A stretch of 64,000 nt of DNA. Source: Sanguinoderma infundibulare (lineage: Eukaryota; Basidiomycota; Agaricomycetes; Polyporales; Polyporaceae). The position numbers and the translations under genes are program-made. The stretch lies in the NCBI GenBank assembly GCA_032821775.1, contig JAVLRN010000012.1, positions 1,922,001-1,986,000 on the forward strand, in the 5' to 3' direction. Under the pieces are notes generated by a model, which did not search any database, was not told where the DNA came from, and saw nothing but the letters and a program-made list of their open reading frames with translations. Positions within the stretch are counted from its first letter, which is position 1. Each line of letters starts with the position of its first letter. This document shows positions 37,685 to 46,246 of this stretch, in pieces.

Positions 37685-39115
37685 TTATGAGACTTCGATA
37701 GCACCCCACTCCAGGACCCTGAAGCGGCCCTCGTCCGCCGCCTCGGGCCTCACGCCGATGACGGCCGCCCAGTCGACCTTGTCGACACGGCACCGCGCAG
37801 CGGACCACATGTCGGCGTCGGCATCAGCGGCGGGCAGACCGCGGAAGAGCATCATAACCCGGGTGACGACGTCCGGAGCGGGGTGCACGACCAGCTCTGC
37901 CGCGCGTTCGTACACTGGCTGTGGGAGGAACCGGAGTGCGACGAAAGGCTGCTTGGAGAGAAGGGGCAGCCAGTAGGTGATGAAGTCGTTGCGGGCCGCG
38001 GTGTGCAGCGTGAGCGATTTGAGCACGCGGTCGAGATAGGGGAGGAGCTCGGAGAAGGGGAGCAGGACGGCGGTGGGGGAATCGGGGCAGAGCGTGGGGT
38101 GCGCTGGGTCGAAGTGGTCAGGCTCGGAGATTATGGATGCCGATGCGTTTGCGTCTGCGGGGACCAATGGAGGGCTCGGCGGTGCGGCGCGATCGGCGGC
38201 GGCCTCCCAGAACAGGTAGGAGAGCTCGAGCCCGGTGCCCTTCTCGACGAGCGTGCCGTCCGGGCTGGCGGAGACGGACCATGTGATGCTTTGCCTCCCG
38301 TCGTTCTGCAGCTTTGTTTCGACCGGTGGGTAGATGTGCGTGAACGTCCACTGGGGCACCAGATGGACGGAGACGAGCGCTTCTGGCAGAGGGTGGGTTG
38401 GAAACAGGTATACGACGGGCTTTCGCGGTGCGCCCCACTGCTCGAAGGAAGGGGCGCTGTCGATTGGGGAAGAGGGCCTGCTCGGCACTTCTGTGGGTGC
38501 ATACGGAGACGTAGATATGCTCGGCTCTGAGGGAGGGTATATAGGAGATGGCGGCCTGTGGATCGGTTGCGGTCGTGGTCTATGTTGGGGCGGACCTGGC
38601 GGAGTTGGACGAGGGTATTTCGACAGCCGCGGCTGTGGCAAGCGCGTGGTCTCCGGGGAAGGATTGTACCTATATAGTCAAGGAAAATGATGCGTCAGAT
38701 TTGGGAGGTGAGGACCGCAGATGGGCGTCACTTGCCTCGTGGACGACTTCGCTGTCGGCGACGTGGTATCGGAACGCTTCGGATAGCTCGGTGGGGTGTG
38801 ATGTTTTTTCTCAACCAGTCGGTTTTCTCGCTCGTCGTCGAGCCTCTCAAATGCGGATATTCTGACCAGATCAACCCAGGAGCCATCCGGAAGGCGTTTC
38901 AGCAAGTCGTCTGTGACCTCAATTCGTCCACCGTCAGACGTGCTGGTCACGAGCACGTATTCATGTTCGACTCGCCCAAGACGGAAATGTGCGCATGCCT
39001 TCCTGATGATGTTCTGACAACATGGTACGTCAATAGTAAGGTCATTCTAGAGGCAAAGGACATACCTCCGTGCTACTGTTGTCGAATGCTGCAGTGCGGG
39101 AGTTCCAATTGACAT
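37685..39115 (-). CDS. hypothetical protein with Pro-rich linker and GC-AG intron
   Basis: Three exons fit. The first starts MSIGTPALQHSTTVAR (ATG 39115). The second holds KACAHFRLGRVEHEYVLVTS and TDDLLKRLPDGSWVDLVRIS. The third runs YNPSPETTRLPQPRL into a Pro-rich linker, then VVYLFPTHPLPEALVSVHLV, VPQWTFTHIYPPVETKLQND and a long C-terminal domain ending VLEWGAIEVS (stop 37685). The last part contains ARNDFITYWLPLLSKQPFVA and FLPQPVYERAAELVVHP, which look like a conserved globular domain, but I do not recognise the family. Intron 2 (38670-38735) begins with GC in the context AG|GCAAGT and ends TAG. The nearby GTGACG donor would give the wrong phase. The product is about 420 aa. Confidence 0.7.
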
Positions 39116-39524
39116 GAACCAGAGGCGGTGCTGTTCTGTTACCAACGAACACTCGCCTGAGCTGCTTCATGACTACCTGCGCCGTAACACGTCACTTAGT
39201 CTCTGTCCGCAGCAGTCAGGGAAGCAGAAGGGATGGGAGGTATATGAGGCAATTGCGTTGCGGTCGCTATATACTGTATACTGTTCAAGTTGTGGAAGAC
39301 GAAGTTCGGGAACCGTTTTAGCTGATACCACTTTTTCACGCGGAGCTTGGATCGATGACAAGGTGCACTGCCACACCACTACACTGTCCTGTAAAGCGTA
39401 CATTCTATACAGGCTTCATCCAATGACATAAGCTTGTTCGTTGAAAGCAACCTCATAAGCTTCTTTTCTATCATCTTCTGTGGCAAAATTTGAGCGGTAT
39501 TTGACCTTACGATCGCTGCTCTGT
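39116..39524. other. intergenic, 409 bp
   Basis: Divergent upstream region between the hypothetical genes at 37.7-39.1 kb and 39.5 kb. Nothing was recognised. Confidence 0.4.
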
Positions 39525-40088
39525 ATGTCTCCATCACAACAGCTCACCGCTCCGGTCAGGACTCAGGACTAACATCTCACATTTGTGCTTTGCAGATCCA
39601 CAGCACGAACAACGAAGACGAACGTAAAGGGATATCCCACGCGGAACCAGAAGAATGCCCGTTTATCCTCGAGGTATGTTTCTTCAATTATCTCTGGTTA
39701 CGGCCGAACGGTACTATATAAGTAGGTCCCGACATATCCGACACGTCATCAGACCCTGGCCATTTTGTCGACTCTCACCAGCATTGATCGGAACGCATAG
39801 GTCGCATACCTCGATCTTTCGAAAGTACATAGCTCTTATGCCGAACTCATCCGTATCGCGGAAGAGAGGGAGATGCGCAACACTTGCGTCTCCCTCTGGC
39901 TTATCGGTCCAGCGGCAGTCAGCCCCTCAAAGAATATGTCTCTCCGGTAGTTCCTCCAACATGCAGATCCCATCAAGGACAGGCACTGTCCAGGTCCTGC
40001 CGTGGGATCAAGTTTGTCGAAGATTGGCTGCAGAGTCGCATCGCATCGCTTTGGCAGTGTCTTACCCCGAGCGCCTTCAGATTTGCCG
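39525..40088 (+). CDS. hypothetical small protein, end uncertain
   Basis: Exons 39525-39554, 39596-39673 and 39801-39946 join in frame and read MSPSQQLTAP, IHSTNNEDERKGISHAEPEE, then VAYLDLSKVHSSYAELIRIA and EEREMRNTCVSLWLIGPAAV. Unspliced, the frame stops at TAG 39948-39950. A 47-nt intron from 39947 would instead join RSCRGIKFVEDWLQSRIASL and continue to a GTGAGT donor at 40089. The first intron has a weak GTCAGG donor. No family was recognised. The 3' end may run into the repeat array that begins about 170 bp downstream. Confidence 0.35.
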
Positions 40089-40254
40089 GTGAGTCACCTA
40101 TCGTTCGTCATGTTGGCGATGGTGGTTACGAAGCTGCGCGGAATATGGCATCCGATTGCATACAAAGGCAGTACACTATCCACAGACTATGGATGCGAAA
40201 GGCTTCCTACATACACCTGAATACACGAGTAATGATATCGTATGCCACATACGA

Positions 40255-41062
40255 CAAAACACGTCGCCGGCACTGGAACAGCAGGCCAAGCGCGTACCTA
40301 CGGAGACAGTTTGTCTGAGAGCATCTCTCACAGACAAACTTCTCAGTAGAGACGCGCGGGCCCGCATGCATTCCCTTGAAGGTAGAAGTGATACGTATCT
40401 TGTCCCTTCCGGGGGCAAAGGAGCACGCGCACGGGCTCGCACGTCCCAACGGAGACAGCTTGTCTGTGAGCATCTCTCACAGACAAACTTCTCAGTTGGG
40501 GCGCGCGAGCCCAGTGGCGGTCCTACTGTCCCGTCTTTACCGCTCTCGTCTCAGGAGAGGGGTGGGGAGTGTGGTGACATACAGACTTCTGGTCTCCGAA
40601 CGAGTTGCACGGCTAATGACAGACAACAGACTGACAAGCACGTCGCTGCCACTGGAACAGCAGGCCACTCGCGTCCCTACGGAGACAGTTTGTCTGTGAG
40701 CATCTCTCACAGACAAACTTCTCAGCAGAGGCCCGCGGGCCCGCAAACATTCCTTTGGCATACCTCATTCCCTCCGAGGGTGCAGGAGCACGCACACGGG
40801 CTCGCGCGTCCCGACGGAGACAGTTTGTCTGTGAGCACCTCTCACAGACAAACTTCTCAGTGGGGGCGCGCGAGCCCAGTGGCGGCCATGCTGCCTGTTG
40901 TGACCGCTGCCATCTCTGGAAAATGGAGTGGGAGTGATACGTACCTTATCCTCTCCCGAGGGCGCAGGAGCACGCGCACGGGCTCGCGCGTCCCGACGGA
41001 GACAGCTTGTCTGCGAGCATCTCTCACAGACAAACTTCTCAGTGGGGGCGCGCGAGCCCACT
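40255..41062. repeat. array of five palindromic hairpin repeats (two subtypes)
   Basis: A 31-nt near-perfect palindrome recurs five times: 40309-40339, 40458-40488, 40688-40718, 40823-40853 and 41005-41035. Its 13-nt arms are GTTTGTCTGTGAG and CTCACAGACAAAC around a 5-nt loop (CATCT or CACCT). Copies 3 and 4 pair perfectly; copies 1, 2 and 5 have one or two arm mismatches. The core always sits in CGGAGACA...TTCTCAG. Copies 1 and 3 share a left flank with CACTGGAACAGCAGGCCA (40271 and 40650). Copies 2, 4 and 5 have an outer inverted repeat, GGGCTCGCGCG and CGCGCGAGCCC (e.g. 40798-40808 with 40867-40877). The order is A-B-A-B-B with variable spacing of 135 to 230 bp. All three frames of a long ORF run through the copies, which argues against coding. 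Confidence 0.9.
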
Positions 41063-42237
41063 GGCGGCCCCGACACCCTATACTTATTGCCCTTGTTGCA
41101 GGAGGAGGAGGAGTGGAAAGGCGTATGGTTGCTGGTGATCCAACTCCTCAGAGTTCGCCCAGTTTATATATCCTCGCGCCTCCACGCTTTGGCCTGCCCT
41201 TAACACAACGCGGATGAGATGTGGCCAAAGCTTGCACAGCACGACGCCACCGCATTGGCCAAAGCGTTCTCGAGTGTTGTGCGCCGTGACATGCCGCTAT
41301 TATGGTTTCACAAAGGTCTTTCTTTCAAACGCTTTGCCTGTCATAGCCCCAACTGCGCTTCCAGTGTTCGTGGCATCTTATGTTATTGATGTCGCGGTGT
41401 CGCTCTTGGCGACCGACATACCTTTCATTGCGCATGCCTTGCTTTTTGTTTCCATCCTTAGGTAGGTCCGGAGATTGCGTCACACGGACGCGCTATGATC
41501 AATAATTCCTTCCAACCGATGTGGATTACGCCCACTTCGCTCGGGGCGCGATGCTCCTGACGGCGGGGTAGGGATGGCGCCCAACGGGATCGTTGAGACA
41601 TAGCGCGGACGTTCTCGATGCGCGGACTCGGACTCGGACTCTGACTCTGACTCGGACCTGTTGATGCTGCTTTGTCAGGTGCCAATGTCTGTCTTCTCTT
41701 CACCTCACCCGCAGCTCGGTAGTTGGCACAAGGTTCGTGCCCTTTCGAGTCGTCCTCGCGTCCTCCACTGATAGACAATGACATACCGAAAAAACAAGTT
41801 GTTTTTGTAGAGCGCGACGAACGTCTAGTAGCTGCCCGTTCCACGTCAGTGCCGTCGTCCAACTCGCACGTCACATTCGACTGCCGCCGCGCGGGGTCGG
41901 TGATGCCGCGAGCTTGGCGACCATGCAGTTGACCGTCATGTCGTGCGTGATGGTGGTGGACGGGCACGGCGCTGGAAGCGGTGTAGCCCTTCATCAATTC
42001 AACGAGCAGTGGATCGTGGGGGGTCTTATGGAGCGATAAGCGCTGGTGGTGCTCGAGGGTTTTGTTGTTCTGGAACATGCACGGGCCTCATCCGTCAAAA
42101 AACTGACATCTGCACATTCCTAGGCCTATTTATTACCGCAAGGTGAATTCGTTCCTCATCACCGAATTTGGACTCTAACCATCTTCACCACCCCCGCACC
42201 CCTCCGCACCCGGCAACTTCAACCGTAGAGTCGCAAT
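41063..42237. other. mostly non-coding, 1.2 kb
   Basis: A minus-strand ATG frame (42078-41458, 206 codons) opens MFQNNKTLEHHQRLSLHKTP but has no recognised domain and partly owes its length to a short GGACTC hexamer repeat near 41623-41657. It may be a chance ORF or an orphan gene. Otherwise nothing was recognised. Confidence 0.35.
41623..41657. repeat. hexanucleotide (GACTCG / GACTCT) microsatellite
   Basis: A short tandem run of GACTCG changing to GACTCT, about six units. It encodes Ser-Gln/Ser-Pro dipeptides on the minus strand in the 206-codon frame. Confidence 0.7.
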
Positions 42238-43855
42238 ATGGCCGCACGCACTGTTATCAAGTACGTACTGACACTATTCTCAATCTTGGGTCGAATACTG
42301 AAACAGTGAAACCTTGTCATGTCAGACGCGACAACATGCTCGGAGACTGTCCGTTGAACGCCGATGTCCTCTATCTCGTGTTCCTCCAGATCCCGAGTCG
42401 ATCCGACATGTTGCACATGATGCAGGCGTCCAAGAGCTTCTACGCTACCGGCCTCAAGCCTCTCCTCCGTCGTGGCGTTACTATCAAGAACGAGCTGGAT
42501 CTCATGTCCTTCTACCGCTTCCTGCTCGGCGACGCTCCCTCTCGCGTCCCTCACGTCCACAAACTTCGCCTCTCCATCGGCGCAGGACTTCGATCACAAG
42601 AATACGACGCGGAATACCACCGCACACTAATCCAAATTTTTGGTCTGACGAAAGAACTCTGGGATCTCGAGATGGACAATTCCGAAAAGCTTCTCGCACC
42701 CGATTCTGATTCTTCCGCCTTGTCCGGGGCTGTCGAAGCACTCCCTCACCTCCGCCGTGTCTCCGTCGGCTGTGCTGCGGCAAGCACTGTCGCGATGCTC
42801 GACAAACTTGGCTCCTCCCTGACTACCATGCAAATCTTCGGTGATACAAAGGAGGACCCCCAGCGCTTTACTATTTGCCGTCACCAATCAACGCTCGAGA
42901 AGCTCTCCTTGACCCATGTCCGGATCCTGGATTCCTCCCTCCAATTTCCCAACCTACGCACTCTCTACCTTGATCCCGGCGACGGCCTCGACCCATACAT
43001 CCTCCAGCAAGTCTTCCCCAACCTCACTTACCTCGAGCTCGACCCCATCATCCAACTGCGTGCGTTCTTAACAGTCATCCCGGAGCAAAACCAAGCCCGC
43101 CAATTGCACGGCTCGTGACAGCGTCTAGACCACGTCAAGGGTCCCCCGGATCTGCTTTACGCTCTCGGGCTCTCCCGCCACATCAGGCGAGTCGACACTG
43201 GGTTGGTACGAGATACAAACCAGCAGAGGCTGCATGCGCTCATCGCCGAGACGACGCCTTCTCACCTCGTTCTCGACGCCACCTATTCCTGTGTAGACGT
43301 TTACTAGGATCCCTACCCCCACCGTCTACTTGAGCCCCTGCTTGACGTTGTAGCGAAAGCTAGTGGCGTCACCCATCTCCGCCTGGATTTGTCTTGTTCC
43401 CACGCAAGACGCAACATTGGATATAAACGTCTTCTGGTGAGTGTGTCACGCTATATACTCGGAGATCTCAGCTCATCTGGCGATTGTGTGTGCAGAACAC
43501 GCTGCTGGAGGTCGTCCAGGGGCTGACGCTCTCGGCGAAGGTCTTGAGCCTTCGCCTCGAACAACGCGGAGGAGAACCGAGTCCACTCCGGCACATTGAA
43601 CCTGGCGGGGTAGATCGATTGCCCGACAGATGCTCCCCCACCCGCCATACTTGCCGCTGCAAGAAAGTCGTGGGCCGGCTTGCTGATACCTGTTCTGCAC
43701 TCCAGTACGTCTCGTTCGACTTCACCGGTTACGCCCCAAGTTACTGGTCGATCGAACGCGCAGATTCGACTGTGGCGATCACAGAGCTGGATCCCGCTCT
43801 TGGCCCCGAGCTTGTGCGTACGCAGGGCCTGGAGTTCACGCGTAGTGACATCTGA
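42238..43855 (+). pseudogene. F-box protein pseudogene with two in-frame stops
   Basis: The first exon (ATG 42238, MAARTVIK) joins RDNMLGDCPLNADVLYLVFL across an intron with a GTACGT donor and CATGTCAG acceptor. The product begins with an F-box-like helix and continues LRR-like (PHLRRVSVGCAAASTVAMLD, FPNLRTLYLDPGDGLDPYIL). The frame then meets TGA at 43116-43118 after QLHGS, but coding continues in the same frame: RLDHVKGPPDLLYALGLSRH, then SHLVLDATYSCVDVY, a TAG at 43305-43307, then DPYPHRLLEPLLDVVAKASG. A normal phase-0 intron (GTGAGT...GTGCAG) leads to NTLLEVVQGLTLSAKVLSLR and a stop at 43855. Two nonsense codons with an otherwise intact frame indicate a recently inactivated gene. A 49-nt intron with a weak GTCATC donor could skip the first stop but not the second. 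Confidence 0.75.
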
Positions 43856-44396
43856 GTACGGATGCTGCGATATTTAGAGTGGGGAATCATGAGATGTGGA
43901 GTTCATCGTTTTCGAGCATGATGACTGTGTATTGAACGAACCTGTATCAACTTTCTGAGCTCATCGAGCCGCGTTATCATGACTGCCGATGGCTCAATCG
44001 AGGTCTTTTCTACTTCGGCAACGCCGACGTGTACCACGATGTACTAATGTGTAGCATACTCCACTCAATCGAGCTGAGTCGGGAACCTTGTCGGAATCAA
44101 CATTCTATTTCTAGTTGCAAAGCCTGATATATAGCTTCGTGAAAATTCGCTACACACATCGTGAATAGCCGTAACAAGTTCTTTGCAGGTCATGAGGGAA
44201 CCCCACGCTTGTGAGCTTCAGTAACAAAACGCGGCGTGCGGGTCGCCCTCAGGCAACTGACACCGGGATCAGTTCAGAACGCAGGCTTCGGAAGACGAAA
44301 TTCCCTGGACCGCACCTCGTCCGAAACCCTTGGACAGCCCGTGGTGGGGATGTCAGTTTGAAGACAGGGCAGAAGAGGGACAATACTCGGGCCCCC
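43856..44396. other. intergenic, 541 bp
   Basis: This lies between the F-box pseudogene and the CsbD-like pseudogene. Nothing was recognised. Confidence 0.4.
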
Positions 44397-44640
44397 TCAG
44401 GGACCATGCCATGACGCTAGCGGTCTCCACTGTCCAGTGAAACCACAGAGGACAGCGTCCGTCTTGCCGCCAACGCGGTCGACTGCGGCTTTGATGCAGC
44501 CCTTGGCCTGGACAGCGTTACTTATACTCGGCTTTGCAGGCCTGGGCATGCTCCTCCTTTCCCGACTGGGACCAGGAGGCGGCACCAGTCAGGTCACCGA
44601 TGGTCTCGACCACAGTGCCCTTGAGGGAATGGCACTGGTA
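44397..44640 (-). pseudogene. degenerate CsbD-like (Hmp1-type) copy
   Basis: The minus strand reads KGTVVETIGDLTGAASWSQS then GKEEHAQACKAEYK and a stop. One frame over, it continues QAKGCIKAAVDRVGGKTDAV. Both halves align with the intact protein encoded at 45178-45649 (KGTAVEAVGNLTGAESWQQA, GKEEHARGEAEVK, QAKGYAQGTVERVAGKKDEI). The stop, the frameshift and the absence of a start exon mark it as a broken duplicate. It lies about 540 bp from the intact gene in the opposite orientation. Confidence 0.8.
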
Positions 44641-45058
44641 TGACATGTTGTTTGGCGGTCTACTAGCGGTTCGCAAAGTGGTGGCAGTACCATGAGCGCT
44701 GGTACGTGAAAAAGTTTGACACCAAGCAGCCTGTGCGGCCTCTTGGATGGATACATGGGCGTGTTTGGGTCATGGTGGAGCTGCCGCGTCGGAAGCAAGC
44801 ACTGGCACTAGGTCGTTTAATACAACCGGTCATCTACTGCCCCGGCCGAACTGGCCGCGCAATGCTGCGGCATGACGTACGTTGACGAGCAAGTGAACGT
44901 TGAATCGGTGACCCCTTGCAATGGCTTCAGATCCCATCGCGCGATCACTCTCCCTCAATATCAATCCCATGCCAAACTCTTCCTCTGACGTCACCATCTC
45001 CCCCGTTCAGGCAAGCGACGTCGTTCGACTTGCGATCCGAGCCCGAGTCCAGCATGCG

Positions 45059-45065
45059 TATATAA
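45059..45065 (+). promoter_or_regulatory. TATA box of the CsbD-like gene
   Basis: TATATAA in the context GCGTATATAAGGC lies 119 bp upstream of the ATG at 45178. It is followed by a C/T/A-rich leader (CACCTCATCACACATAACATC), as expected for a strongly expressed fungal gene. Confidence 0.65.
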
Positions 45066-45177
45066 GGCACACCCGTCTCGTCGGCCATCCCTCACTCTGT
45101 TGCAACCGCATACCACACAGCACCTCATCACACATAACATCTCTCGCTCTCCACACCCACCCAACTCAACCATCACC

Positions 45178-45649
45178 ATGTCCTCCAACAGCGGCGAGCC
45201 CAAGTGAGTACCATCCTCCCTCCCGTTCTCGTTCCCTCCCCCCCTGCTGTGCCTGTCCCTCGGTGCGAACGCCTGACTGACGTCCACACAGCAAGACCAG
45301 CGGCCAGTTCCACTCGGCCAAGGGCACCGCCGTCGAGGCCGTCGGCAACCTCACCGGCGCCGAGTCCTGGCAGCAGGCTGGCAAGGAGGAGCACGCCCGC
45401 GGCGAGGCCGAAGTCAAGGCCGCCCAGGCCAAAGGCTACGCCCAGGGCACCGTCGAGCGCGTCGCCGGCAAGAAGGACGAGATCGTCGGCGCCGTCACTG
45501 GCGACCGCGAGCAGGAGGCCTCAGGTGAGTCGCGGACGCGCTGACGTGCCGGTGAAGGGCCGGCGAGGCTGACAGGCCTCGCATTCAACGCAGGCGGCTT
45601 CCGCCACGACAAGGGCCAGGCCCAGCAGAAGCTCAACGAGAGCTCTTGA
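45178..45649 (+). CDS. CsbD-like stress protein (Hmp1-type, cruciform-DNA-binding family)
   Basis: This is a small hydrophilic protein of 104 aa. Exons 45178-45203, 45292-45524 and 45594-45649 join exactly. It starts MSSNSGEPNKTSGQFHSAKG, then GTAVEAVGNLTGAESWQQAG, KEEHARGEAEVKAAQAKGYA, RVAGKKDEIVGAVTGDREQE and ends GQAQQKLNESS. The KG...GxxTG...GxxE...VTGD layout is the CsbD fold, found in bacterial stress proteins and in fungal proteins related to Ustilago Hmp1, described as binding mismatched and cruciform DNA. In basidiomycetes these are usually abundant, stress-responsive proteins; that expression pattern is family knowledge. A TATA box and the pyrimidine-rich leader support high expression. 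Confidence 0.88.
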
Positions 45650-46246
45650 GCTTGGGACCGATAGAGTGTACGATAGAATACTTTACCGTTTGGTAATGGC
45701 AACGAGTTTGTAGCATACATCCCGTGTATTTCCCCCACAGTCGCGTAACGCTGTATAATCATCGTCGATGAAGGAACGTACCTCCGAGCTTGCGAAGGGT
45801 TGTGAAGGAAGCGACCCATCCAACCGTCACAGGGAGACGCCATCTCCGAGTTCCCTCTTCACACAACAACTTGTAACGCACCGATAGAACTCGATTGTGC
45901 ACGAACGTTAAATATGTCGCAAGATGAATGTCTTCGGGATGATCTATCTACTGCGTAACGGATGCGGGTTGTTGTACATGCAAGATTGTAGGCAGAAAGA
46001 GTGAGTAGTAACGTCTCTATTCGAGGATTAGAGGATGGACGCAGAGCTGTATGGAAAGATGGAACATCAAGCTTCAAGACGCACAGTGATGGTACAAGGG
46101 GAATCATGAATTAGGGCGGCAGGAGAGCGACAAAGCGTGACTTGTACGTGGAACGCGGTGGGAAGCAAACCATTAGGCGCGGAGAGCCGTTGGATTATTT
46201 TACGGGACGTCGTCGTCTGGAATCATCGGACGGAGAGGCACTCTAA
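45650..46246. other. convergent 3' region, 597 bp
   Basis: This lies between the CsbD-like gene and the trehalase stop. It should contain the two 3' UTRs. Nothing else was recognised. Confidence 0.45.

Noticed and set aside
40309..41035. CRISPR-like array
   Set aside because: The spacing is irregular (135-230 bp), flanks are shared between copies, the repeat is a full palindrome and the host is a eukaryote.
40156..41217. 353-codon open reading frame across the palindrome array
   Set aside because: It reads the same DNA repeat in three different frames (for example VPTETVCLRASLTDKLLS, QLVCEHLSQTNF and GDSLSVSISHRQTSQ), so the protein is not what is conserved. The openness comes from base composition.
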